Shown: positions 34,922-42,297 of the stretch, piece by piece | Layout of the letters: the number at the start of each line of letters is the position of its first letter | How positions within the stretch are numbered: the stretch's first letter is position 1 | Source: UBA1258 sp963643225 | Lineage (GTDB): Bacteria; Bacillota; Clostridia; Lachnospirales; Lachnospiraceae | DNA length: 64,000 bases | Assembly: GCA_963643225.1 (NCBI GenBank) | Contig: CAVIIX010000012.1 | Location: 1-64,000, forward strand | Direction: 5' to 3' | The notes under the pieces: generated by a model | Seen by the model: the letters and a program-made list of their open reading frames with translations, nothing else | What the model was told of the DNA's origin: nothing | Databases searched by the model: none | Position numbers and translations under genes: made by a program

Positions 34922-35039
34922 AGCAAGGCTCCTTTAATACAAAGATTTACTCACAAACATACACGCTAATTGTATGAAACAATTATTAACGAATTGTTTT
35001 TTACCTATATGAAGTAAGCAGGATTCTTTTTAAGACTGA

Positions 35040-35068
35040 TTGTTAGTAAAAATTTTCTGTGATAAAAT
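35040..35068 (+). promoter_or_regulatory. Promoter of an AraC gene, placing the ATG at the transcription start
   Basis: TTGTTA (35040-35045), 17 bp, TAAAAT (35063-35068); the ATG is at 35076, seven bases after the -10. This makes the TTG at 35040 unusable as a start and the mRNA leaderless. Confidence 0.55.
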
Positions 35069-35075
35069 AAATATC

Positions 35076-35936
35076 ATGAAAGAGTTCACATCCTGCAAGC
35101 TTGCCATGCAGAGCTGCCTTGATACAAAGACCTTTGCAGTGGCCCATCTTTATAAAGAAGAAAAGACGATGGATATGCACATCCATGACTGTATTGAAAT
35201 TTATTATTCTATTTCCGGAGGCAAACAGTTCCTTATAGATAATAAATTTTATTCTATTGCCCCTGGTGATGTTTTCGTCATTAATCAGTATGAAAGCCAC
35301 TACATCACACGGATAGAGGAGTGTGTTCATGAGCGTATCGTGCTGTCGGTGCACCCTGATTATTTAAAGACATTATCCTTGGGGGATGCCGATTTAAGCA
35401 GATGCTTTTTGGAACGAGGCCCCGGCTTTTCTCACAGGATTTCTTTGTCTAAAGAACAGCAGCGGGATTTTCTTTATCTGATTAATAAAATTACGAATTC
35501 TAATGACTATGCCCACGAGGTGCTTGAAACCGCCGCTTTCATGGAGCTTTTGGTACTCCTTAACAAGGCCTACGGCGTCCACGAAGAGGAGTCTGAGGTA
35601 AAGGAAACCGTTAAATATAATCCTCAGGTAGACGAAATCTTAGGGTACATTAACAGAAACATATCCCAGACTATCAGGATTGAAGATTTATCGGAAACCT
35701 TTCATATAAGCGAATCCTACATATGCAGGATTTTTAAACAGGCTACAGGCACTACCGTAAACAAATACATTACAGCACGCCGTATTTCCATTGCAAAGGC
35801 CTTCTTAAGCGGGGGCTTAAGTGTTCAGGAAGCCTGTGAACAGAGCGGCTTTACAGATTATTCAAGCTTCTTTAAGGCTTTTACCAAGGCCGTAGGTATT
35901 TCACCTAAAAAATATGCACTCTGTTCAAATAAATAA
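35076..35936 (+). CDS. AraC family transcriptional regulator
   Basis: A 286-residue regulator with an N-terminal cupin sensor (HIHDCIEIYYSISGGKQFL, PGDVFVINQYESHYI, about 30-85) and a C-terminal AraC DNA-binding domain (about 185-285: ISQTIRIEDLSETFHISES, ICRIFKQATGTTVNKYI, ACEQSGFTDYSSFFKAF, KAVGISPKKYA). I prefer the ATG at 35076: the in-frame TTG at 35040 is the -35 hexamer, and no Shine-Dalgarno sequence precedes either. It is divergent from the leftward signalling operon. The sensor suggests a sugar ligand, but no transporter or glycosidase is next to it. Confidence 0.9.
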   Translation: MKEFTSCKLAMQSCLDTKTFAVAHLYKEEKTMDMHIHDCIEIYYSISGGKQFLIDNKFYSIAPGDVFVINQYESHYITRIEECVHERIVLSVHPDYLKTLSLGDADLSRCFLERGPGFSHRISLSKEQQRDFLYLINKITNSNDYAHEVLETAAFMELLVLLNKAYGVHEEESEVKETVKYNPQVDEILGYINRNISQTIRIEDLSETFHISESYICRIFKQATGTTVNKYITARRISIAKAFLSGGLSVQEACEQSGFTDYSSFFKAFTKAVGISPKKYALCSNK

Positions 35937-35949
35937 TCACGAGGTAATT

Positions 35950-36180
35950 ATGCGGGAAATAGAATTTAAAATGGAAAGACCGGGACTTTTAAAAGAGGGA
36001 GATGACATCACAGTTACGGAAGGCTTGCTTCCATCAAATTATTACTACACCATCGACCCCTCTCTTGCCATGAGCCCTAACATTCCCTTTAACCAGCGCC
36101 TTAAGGCACGTAAAGGAAAGGTTTTAAGCGTAAAAGAAACCCAAAGAGGCTTCTATGTGCTTGCTGAATTTGAAGAATAG
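35950..36180 (+). CDS. Small hypothetical protein (76 aa)
   Basis: A 76-residue soluble protein I cannot assign. It has a conserved-looking core, ITVTEGLLPSNYYYTIDPSL, then a basic stretch QRLKARKGKVLSVKETQRGF and an acidic end. This pattern (short beta-rich, KGKV turn) could be a small RNA- or protein-binding fold, but that is speculation. GAGGTAATT supports the start at 35950, 13 bp after the AraC stop. It is followed 28 bp later by ridA, so the three genes may form one transcript. Confidence 0.7.
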   Translation: MREIEFKMERPGLLKEGDDITVTEGLLPSNYYYTIDPSLAMSPNIPFNQRLKARKGKVLSVKETQRGFYVLAEFEE

Positions 36181-36208
36181 TTACGAATAATTAAAGGAGA
36201 ATAAGTAA

Positions 36209-36580
36209 ATGAAATTAGTAGAAACAAAAAAGGCACCTGCGGCCATCGGCCCCTATTCACAGGGCTTTATCTCAAACGGGTTTTTCTATGCTTCAGGGCA
36301 GATTGCCATTAACCCTGAGACAGGAGAAGTGTCAACAGGAGACATCAAAGAACAGACAAATCTTGTATGTAAAAATATAGGAGAGCTTTTAAAGGCAGCA
36401 GGCATAGGTTATGAAAATGTCATCAAAACCACATGCTTTCTTGCACAGATGGAAGACTTTAAGGCTTTCAACGAAGAATACGAAAAATTCTTTATTTCAA
36501 AGCCTGCCCGCAGCTGCGTAGCCGTAAAACAGCTTCCTAAAAACGTTTTATGCGAAATTGAGATTATCGCAGAGGTATAG
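36209..36580 (+). CDS. ridA: RidA family reactive intermediate/imine deaminase
   Basis: A 123-residue RidA/YjgF/YER057c/UK114 protein that hydrolyses enamine/imine intermediates made by PLP enzymes such as threonine dehydratase. Family signatures are PAAIGPYSQGF (10-20), FYASGQIAINPETGE, TTCFLAQMEDFKAFNEEY, and the C-terminal PARSCVAVKQLPKNVLCEIEIIA with the Arg-binding residues. Full length, trimeric in known members. AAAGGAGAA precedes the ATG. It ends in repeat copy C, whose hairpin with a T-run serves as terminator. Confidence 0.95.
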   Translation: MKLVETKKAPAAIGPYSQGFISNGFFYASGQIAINPETGEVSTGDIKEQTNLVCKNIGELLKAAGIGYENVIKTTCFLAQMEDFKAFNEEYEKFFISKPARSCVAVKQLPKNVLCEIEIIAEV

Positions 36581-36591
36581 AGCACACTCGC

Positions 36592-36687
36592 TTTTATAAA
36601 AACCCAAGAAAACCCACTGCCTTTAGGCAGTGGGTTTTTTAGCTTTTAGCAGAGCCGTAGCGAAACGAATTGCTAATATCATTGACT
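36592..36687 (+). repeat. Dispersed intergenic repeat, copy C (middle block deleted), also ridA terminator
   Basis: TTTTATAAAAACCCAAGAA, then AACCCACTGCC-TTTA-GGCAGTGGGTT (36611-36636) followed directly by TTTT, then AGCAGAGCCGTAGCGAAACG and AATTGC...ATATCATTGAC. Compared with copies A and B the block between hairpin and tail is missing. It ends at the stop of the convergent DUF1294 gene. Confidence 0.85.
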
Positions 36688-36978
36688 TCACCAGATTTTG
36701 AGGCCCAAGACAAAATTGAAGATGAATATTAATGCAATTTGGAGAATTAATATCGCGGGCATGCCCCACACAAAATACCAGTGTTTGGTTTTGTGTCTAA
36801 AAAGCTTCATGCCTAAGATTGAACCGATGCTGCCGCCGATAATGGCAAAAAAGAAAAGCATCGCTTCAGATATTCTCCATTCGTGATTTTTTGCACGTTT
36901 CTTATCTATACCCATAGAGAGAAATCCTAAAAGATTCGCCACTAAAAGGTAAATGACTATCACTTGAGCGGTATTCAT
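36688..36978 (-). CDS. DUF1294 domain-containing small membrane protein
   Basis: A 96-residue protein with three likely helices (VIVIYLLVANLLGFLSMGI, LFFFAIIGGSIGSILGMKL, MPAILILQIALIFIFNFVL). The DUF1294 pattern is clear: GIDKKRAKNHEWRISE between helices 1 and 2 and RHKTKHWYFVWGMP before helix 3. Function of the family is unknown. It lies 12 bp after argG on the same strand, so it may be transcribed with it, and its stop abuts the end of repeat copy C. Confidence 0.85.
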   Translation of the reverse strand: MNTAQVIVIYLLVANLLGFLSMGIDKKRAKNHEWRISEAMLFFFAIIGGSIGSILGMKLFRHKTKHWYFVWGMPAILILQIALIFIFNFVLGLKIW

Positions 36979-36990
36979 TGTGCGTTTCCT

Positions 36991-38211
36991 TTATTTGTTG
37001 TTTACCTCTGCCATCTTCATAGCTCTTACCTTTGTGGAAAGACCAAAGAGATTAATGAAGCCTTCTGCATCGTGGTGGTCGTAAAGATCGCCTGTTGTGA
37101 AGGAAGCAATTGATTCATTGTAGAGTGAGTAAGGGGAAGTAGTGCCGGCTTTAATGATGTTGCCCTTGTAAAGCTTGAATTTAACTTCACCTGTTACATA
37201 CTGCTGGGTGGATTCGATGAATGCCTGGGCTGCTTCACGTAAAGGTGAAAACCACTTGCCTTCGTATACAATCTGGGCAAATTTGTTACCCATTTCTTCC
37301 TTTTCACGAAGGGTCTCTCTGTCGAGGATTAATTCTTCAAGCTGCTGATGTGCTTCGTAAAGAATTGTACCGCCGGGAGTCTCGTATACACCACGGGACT
37401 TCATGCCTACTACACGGTTTTCAACGATATCGACAATGCCGATACCGTGCTTGCCGCCAAGGGCATTTAAATCTGTAATAATTTCTGAAACCTTTTTCTT
37501 GGTGCCGTTGATGGCAACCGGAACACCCTTTTCAAAAGAAAGTGTAACGTATTCGCCTTCGTCTGGAGCCTTTTCGGGAGTAGTACCGAGTACAAGCAGG
37601 TGCTCGTAGTTTGGCTCGTTGGCAGGATCCTCAAGCTCAAGACCTTCATGGCTTATGTGCCATAAGTTACGGTCACGTGAGTAAGAGTTGTCGGCAGAGA
37701 AGGGAAGCTCTATACCATGCTGCTTGCAGTATTCGATTTCTGATTCACGGGAATCAAGAGTCCACTTTTCATTTCTCCACGCTGCGATGATCTTTAAATC
37801 TGGAGCAAGTGCCTTAATGCCAAGCTCGAATCTGATCTGGTCGTTACCCTTACCGGTAGCACCGTGGCAGATTGCCGTAGCACCTTCCTTTCTTGCAATT
37901 TCAACAAGTCTCTTTGCAATAACGGGACGAGCCATTGAAGTTCCTAATAAATATTTGTTTTCATAAACTGCGTGAGCCTGTACACAGGGCACAATGTAGT
38001 CATCACAGAATTCATCAATAACGTTTTCAATATAGAGCTTTTCAGCACCGCAGTATTTTGCTCTTTCTTCAAGACCGTCGAGCTCGTTGCCCTGACCGCA
38101 GTCAACGCATACACATACTACCTCGTAATCAAAGTTCTCCTTAAGCCAGGGAATAATTGCTGTGGTATCAAGACCACCCGAGTAAGCAAGAATTACTTTT
38201 TCTTTTGCCAT
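36991..38211 (-). CDS. argG: Argininosuccinate synthase
   Basis: A 406-residue ATP-dependent enzyme that joins citrulline and aspartate in arginine synthesis. The PP-loop LAYSGGLDTTAIIPWL is at about 7-22; GTSMARPVIAKRLVEIA, CHGATGKGNDQIRFE, and SADNSYSRDRNLWHISHEG are family signatures. GGAGATTTAAAA precedes the ATG at 38211; the longer reading from 38259 has no ribosome binding site. It is divergent from GNAT-argJ-argB-argD across a region with ArgR-like motifs. The argH gene normally needed next is not in this window. Confidence 0.96.
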   Translation of the reverse strand: MAKEKVILAYSGGLDTTAIIPWLKENFDYEVVCVCVDCGQGNELDGLEERAKYCGAEKLYIENVIDEFCDDYIVPCVQAHAVYENKYLLGTSMARPVIAKRLVEIARKEGATAICHGATGKGNDQIRFELGIKALAPDLKIIAAWRNEKWTLDSRESEIEYCKQHGIELPFSADNSYSRDRNLWHISHEGLELEDPANEPNYEHLLVLGTTPEKAPDEGEYVTLSFEKGVPVAINGTKKKVSEIITDLNALGGKHGIGIVDIVENRVVGMKSRGVYETPGGTILYEAHQQLEELILDRETLREKEEMGNKFAQIVYEGKWFSPLREAAQAFIESTQQYVTGEVKFKLYKGNIIKAGTTSPYSLYNESIASFTTGDLYDHHDAEGFINLFGLSTKVRAMKMAEVNNK

Positions 38212-38268
38212 TTTTAAATCTCCTTTATGAATACTGGCTTTTAACGCCGCTTGTTTCATGTCTTCCTT

Positions 38269-38297
38269 AATATAATACTGTTTTTATGCAAATGCAA
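38269..38297 (-). promoter_or_regulatory. argG promoter
   Basis: On the minus strand TTGCAT (38297-38292), 17 bp, TATATT (38274-38269). A TGCATAAAAA motif lies within the spacer. Confidence 0.5.
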
Positions 38298-38397
38298 GTC
38301 GAAAATGATGCATAAAAATGAATATTTTGTGTATAAAATCCACAAAAATGCATATTTATGGTTGCATAATATTCATTTTAGACGTATAGTTATGCAA
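38280..38397. promoter_or_regulatory. Cluster of TGCATA motifs, putative ArgR operators
   Basis: Five TGCATA motifs followed by AT-rich bases occur in about 120 bp: minus strand 38290-38280 and 38397-38385; plus strand 38309 (TGCATAAAAATGAATA), 38349 (TGCATATTTATG) and 38363 (TGCATAATATTCAT). They resemble half or whole ARG boxes (TGAAT...ATTCA type) and overlap the argG promoter between two divergent arginine units. No argR gene is in the window. Confidence 0.4.
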
Positions 38398-38464
38398 TGT
38401 CGGGGCCTTAATATTTTTTCTTGGCTTCATTAATTAATAAGTTGTATATTTAATTAACAGGAAG

Positions 38465-38473
38465 TGTTAAAAT
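38465..38473 (+). promoter_or_regulatory. Extended -10 of the GNAT-arg operon
   Basis: TGT-TAAAAT at 38465-38473; a TTGTAT 20 bp upstream is too far for a good -35. The ATG follows at 38505. Confidence 0.4.
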
Positions 38474-38504
38474 TATGCTTGAACGTGCAATGAAGGGAGT
38501 AAAT

Positions 38505-38966
38505 ATGGATAAATTCACTATCCGTCCCATGAAAATAGAAGATTATGAGGAGGTCTTTAAGCTCTGGAGCACCATAAACGGTTTTGCCATCAGAAGCATC
38601 GATGATTCAAAGGAAGGCTTCGAGGTGTTTTTAAAGCGTAATCCTACCACAAGTGTTGTGGCAATTGAGAACTCTCATGTGGTGGGGGCAATCCTCTGCG
38701 GTCATGACGGCAGGCGTGGCTGCTTTTACCATGTGTGCGTGCATAAGGAATACAGACGTCACGGTATCGGCAAGGCGATGGTTGTGTACTGTATGGAAGC
38801 CTTGAGAAAAGAACATATAAATAAAGTAAGCCTGATTGCTTTTACCAAAAACGATATCGGGAATGCCTTTTGGAAGAGCATCGGCTGGACGAAGAGAGAA
38901 GATTTAAATTATTACGATTTTACTTTAAACGAAAAAAATATTATTGCTTATATAGAGGAGAAATAA
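38505..38966 (+). CDS. GNAT family N-acetyltransferase, YpeA-like
   Basis: A 153-residue acetyl-CoA-dependent acetyltransferase. Motif A is HVCVHKEYRRHGIGKAMVVY (about 84-103), preceded by VVGAILCGHDGRRGCFY as in YpeA-like proteins; motif B-like GNAFWKSIGWTKRED is near 127-141. GGGAG supports the start at 38505 over 38475. The stop is one base from the argJ start, so it is the first gene of the arginine operon. That position makes a role in making N-acetylglutamate or acetylating an arginine intermediate plausible, but single-domain GNATs have many substrates. Confidence 0.85.
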   Translation: MDKFTIRPMKIEDYEEVFKLWSTINGFAIRSIDDSKEGFEVFLKRNPTTSVVAIENSHVVGAILCGHDGRRGCFYHVCVHKEYRRHGIGKAMVVYCMEALRKEHINKVSLIAFTKNDIGNAFWKSIGWTKREDLNYYDFTLNEKNIIAYIEEK

Positions 38967-38967
38967 A

Positions 38968-40191
38968 ATGAAGACGATTACAGGCGGTATTACGGCTCCT
39001 AAAGGCTTTAAGGCTACAAGCTGTGAGGCTAACATTAAATATAAGAACAGAACCGACATGGCAATGGTGTACTCGCAAGCTCCCTGTGTATGTGCCGGCA
39101 CTTTTACCTCCAACGTTGTAAAGGCAGCCTGTGTGCAGTGGGATCAAAGGCTTGTGTATTCAGGAAAGCCCTTACAGGCAGTTGTGGTAAATTCCGGAAT
39201 TGCCAATGCCTGCACCGGTAAGGAGGGTATGGATGCCTGCGAGGCTACTGCCAAGGCGGTTGAAGAAGCCTTGGGGGTGCCCTTTGAATCGGTTGCTGTT
39301 GCTTCTACCGGTGTAATCGGTATGCAGCTTCCTGTTGACAGACTTACAAACGGCGTAAAAATGATGGCAAAAACTCTTGATTCAAGCCTTGAAGCAGGCA
39401 CTCTTGCTTCAAAAGCCATTATGACCACCGACACTATAAATAAGGAAATTGCTGTTTCTTTTGAAGCAGGAGGCAAAACCTTAACTCTTGGAGGCATGAG
39501 TAAGGGCGCCGGCATGATTCATCCAAATATGTGTACGATGCTTGGCTTTTTATCAACGGATGCGGTTATTTCAAAGGAAATGGCACAGAAGGCGCTTTCC
39601 GATGTTGTAAAGGATACCTTTAACATGATTACCGTTGACGGAGACACCTCCACAAACGATACGCTTTTATTAATGGCTAATGGTCTTGGCGGAAATGCCA
39701 AAATAAAGGCGGAGGGCGCAGATTACGATAATTTTAAGGAAGCACTTTTCTTTGTATGCAAATATCTTGCCAGAAGAATGGCAGGGGACGGAGAGGGCGC
39801 AAGTAAATTGTTCGAGGCAAAGGTTGTAAATGCAAGGTCTAAGGAAGATGCACGTACTCTTTCAAGAGCCATCGTAGGCTCAAACCTTTCAAAGGCAGCA
39901 ATCTATGGCTGTGATGCAAATTTTGGCAGATTTTTATGCGCAATGGGTTATTCCGGTGCAGCCTTTGACCAAAACGACGTGGAACTTTTCTTTGTGAGTG
40001 AAGCAGGAAGGCTTAAGGTATTCGATATGGGTACTCCCCTTTCCTTTGACGAAGAGGAAGCACTTAAAATATTAAAGTGTTCTGAAGTGACGGTTTATGT
40101 GGATATGCACGAAGGAAGTGCCGAGGCTACAGCCTGGGGCTGCGATCTGACTTATGATTATGTAAAAATTAATGCTGATTACAGAAGCTAA
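38968..40191 (+). CDS. argJ: Bifunctional ornithine acetyltransferase / N-acetylglutamate synthase
   Basis: A 407-residue ArgJ that recycles the acetyl group from N-acetylornithine to glutamate. The protein self-cleaves before a threonine in the GMIHPNMCTMLGFL motif; the nucleophile is Thr190. Most ArgJ proteins have Ala before it (MATML); here it is Cys189. Other signatures: ITGGITAPKGFKA at the start, VVVNSGIANACTG, VASTGVIGMQLP (oxyanion-hole threonine and glycine), TVDGDTSTNDT and YGCDANFGRFLCAMGYSG. Second gene of the operon, GAGGAG before the ATG. Confidence 0.96.
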   Translation: MKTITGGITAPKGFKATSCEANIKYKNRTDMAMVYSQAPCVCAGTFTSNVVKAACVQWDQRLVYSGKPLQAVVVNSGIANACTGKEGMDACEATAKAVEEALGVPFESVAVASTGVIGMQLPVDRLTNGVKMMAKTLDSSLEAGTLASKAIMTTDTINKEIAVSFEAGGKTLTLGGMSKGAGMIHPNMCTMLGFLSTDAVISKEMAQKALSDVVKDTFNMITVDGDTSTNDTLLLMANGLGGNAKIKAEGADYDNFKEALFFVCKYLARRMAGDGEGASKLFEAKVVNARSKEDARTLSRAIVGSNLSKAAIYGCDANFGRFLCAMGYSGAAFDQNDVELFFVSEAGRLKVFDMGTPLSFDEEEALKILKCSEVTVYVDMHEGSAEATAWGCDLTYDYVKINADYRS

Positions 40192-40206
40192 AAGGAGAAG
40201 GTTTAA

Positions 40207-41088
40207 ATGGAAAAGAAGGAAATGAATGAACTTTTGGGAAAGGCAGAGGTGCTGATTGAGGCGCTTCCTTATATTCAGAAGTTCAATCGTAAGATTATAG
40301 TGGTAAAATACGGCGGCTCTGCCATGAGCAATCCGGAGCTTCAGAGAAACGTTATTAAGGACGTAACGCTATTAAAGCTTGTAGGCTTTAAGCCTATTAT
40401 CGTCCACGGCGGAGGCAAGGAAATCAGCAGATGGATTGAAAAGGTGGGAAAAGAACCTGAATTTGTAAACGGACTCAGAGTAACAGATGAGGAGACGATG
40501 GAAATTGCCGAAATGGTGCTTGGAAAGGTAAACAAATCTCTTGTGGCGATGGTGCAGGAATTAGGCGTAAAGGCTGTAGGTATTTCCGGTAAGGATGGCG
40601 GTCTTCTTAAATGCGAAAAGAAGCTTTCTGGCGGCAAGGACATAGGGTATGTAGGTAACATCACAGGTGTTGATACAAAGATTTTGCTTGATTTACTTGA
40701 AAAGGATTTTCTTCCTATAGTGTCTCCTGTAGGTATTGATGAAAATTTCACTACCTATAATATAAACGCAGATGATGCGGCATGTGCCATTGCAAAGGCT
40801 GTAAAAGCAGAAAAGCTTGCATTTTTAACAGACGTTGAAGGCGTGTACAGAGACTTTAACGATAAGTCTACTTTTATTTCGCATTTAACTGCTACTGAAG
40901 CTGAAGAGCTTATTTCAAGCGGCGTTATCGGAGGAGGCATGCTTCCTAAGCTTAATAACTGTACGGATGCCATAAGAGAGGGCGTTAACAGAGTGCATAT
41001 TTTAGATGGCCGCACTCCCCACTGCTTATTGCTTGAAATCTTTACAAATGAAGGCGTCGGAACCTGTTTCCGTCAGGACGAGGATTAA
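40207..41088 (+). CDS. argB: Acetylglutamate kinase
   Basis: A 293-residue amino-acid kinase that phosphorylates N-acetylglutamate. Signatures are IVVKYGGSAMSNP (30-42), PIIVHGGGKEISRWIEKVG, FVNGLRVTDEETMEIAEMVL, VGYVGNITGVDTKIL, YNINADDAACAIAKAV and GGMLPKLNNCTDAI. An N-terminal helix before the kinase core (LLGKAEVLIEALPYIQKF) is the one that, in other species, mediates hexamer formation and arginine feedback, so feedback inhibition is likely. It starts 15 bp after argJ with AAAGGAGAAGG. Confidence 0.96.
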   Translation: MEKKEMNELLGKAEVLIEALPYIQKFNRKIIVVKYGGSAMSNPELQRNVIKDVTLLKLVGFKPIIVHGGGKEISRWIEKVGKEPEFVNGLRVTDEETMEIAEMVLGKVNKSLVAMVQELGVKAVGISGKDGGLLKCEKKLSGGKDIGYVGNITGVDTKILLDLLEKDFLPIVSPVGIDENFTTYNINADDAACAIAKAVKAEKLAFLTDVEGVYRDFNDKSTFISHLTATEAEELISSGVIGGGMLPKLNNCTDAIREGVNRVHILDGRTPHCLLLEIFTNEGVGTCFRQDED

Positions 41089-41091
41089 ATT

Positions 41092-42285
41092 ATGATGAAG
41101 GAACACATTGAGGAAGCAGAAAAAGTGCTTCTTCACACCTATAACCGTTATCCTGTGGTGTTCGATCACGGCGACGGAGTTTATTTATATGATGAAGAGG
41201 GTAAAAAATATCTAGACTTTGTGGCAGGTATTTCGGTATTTGCTTTGGGCTATAACAATAAAGAATACAATGATGCCTTAAAAAATCAGATTGATAAGAT
41301 TATTCATACTTCCAATTATTATTACAACGTGCCTGCAATTGAGGCGGCTAAAAGGTTAACAAAGGTGTCGGGACTTGACCGTGTTTTCTTTACAAATTCT
41401 GGCGCTGAGGCAGTTGAAGGTGCAATAAAATCCGCTCTTAAATATGCTTATTCAAAAAGGGGTAAGGATGATTATGAAATCATTGCAATGGAGCATTCCT
41501 TCCACGGACGTACTATGGGTGCCCTTTCGGTAACCGGCACTCCAAAATACAGAGAGCCCTTCGGTAACGGAATAGGCAACATTAAATTTGCAAAAATGAA
41601 CGATTATGAGTCTGTAAAGGCTTTAATAACCGATAAAACCTGCGCGGTTATTTTTGAAACCGTTCAGGGAGAAGGCGGCATTTACCCTGCCACGGAGGAA
41701 TTTATTAAAGGCGTAAGAAAGCTTTGCGACGATAACGACATTTTACTTATTTTAGATGAAGTACAGTGCGGTATGGGCCGTACGGGATACATGTTTGCAT
41801 GGCAAAAATACGGTGTAAAGCCTGACATTATGACTACTGCCAAGGCCTTAGGCTGCGGCGTCCCAATAGGTGCTTTCTTAATGACAGAGAAGGTTTCGGA
41901 ATTTTCTTTGGCTGCAGGAGACCACGGCACCACCTACGGCGGCAACCCGCTTGCAACCGCCGCAGCAAATAAAGTGCTTGAAATATTTGACCAATCCAAT
42001 ATAATTAAGAATGTTAATGAAGTTGGCGATTACCTTTTTGATGAGCTTGAAAAGGTACTTAAGGAAACCCCTGAAGCAATTGCTCACAGAGGTGTAGGGC
42101 TGATTCAGGGCCTTGAATTTATGGTGCCTGTGGGTCCAATTATCAACGAAGCCCTTCAAAACGGTCTTGTGTTGATTAACGCAGGCCCAAATATAATCAG
42201 ATTTGTACCACCCCTTGTGATTTCAAAAGAAAATGTTGATGACATGATTAAGCTTTTGAAGGACAGCATTCACAAGGCATTATAA
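41092..42285 (+). CDS. argD: Acetylornithine aminotransferase
   Basis: A 397-residue PLP-dependent class III aminotransferase converting N-acetylglutamate semialdehyde to N-acetylornithine. Signatures are YLDFVAGISVFALGYN, VFFTNSGAEAVEGAIK, MEHSFHGRTMGALSVTG, LILDEVQCGMGRTGYMFAWQ and the PLP lysine in MTTAKALGCGVPIGAFL; GTTYGGNPLATAAA follows. Starts three bases after argB with two ATG codons (41092, 41095); both are usable. It completes the acetylated arm of arginine synthesis here; argC and argF are not in the window. Confidence 0.95.
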   Translation: MMKEHIEEAEKVLLHTYNRYPVVFDHGDGVYLYDEEGKKYLDFVAGISVFALGYNNKEYNDALKNQIDKIIHTSNYYYNVPAIEAAKRLTKVSGLDRVFFTNSGAEAVEGAIKSALKYAYSKRGKDDYEIIAMEHSFHGRTMGALSVTGTPKYREPFGNGIGNIKFAKMNDYESVKALITDKTCAVIFETVQGEGGIYPATEEFIKGVRKLCDDNDILLILDEVQCGMGRTGYMFAWQKYGVKPDIMTTAKALGCGVPIGAFLMTEKVSEFSLAAGDHGTTYGGNPLATAAANKVLEIFDQSNIIKNVNEVGDYLFDELEKVLKETPEAIAHRGVGLIQGLEFMVPVGPIINEALQNGLVLINAGPNIIRFVPPLVISKENVDDMIKLLKDSIHKAL

Positions 42286-42297
42286 GGATTTTTGAGA

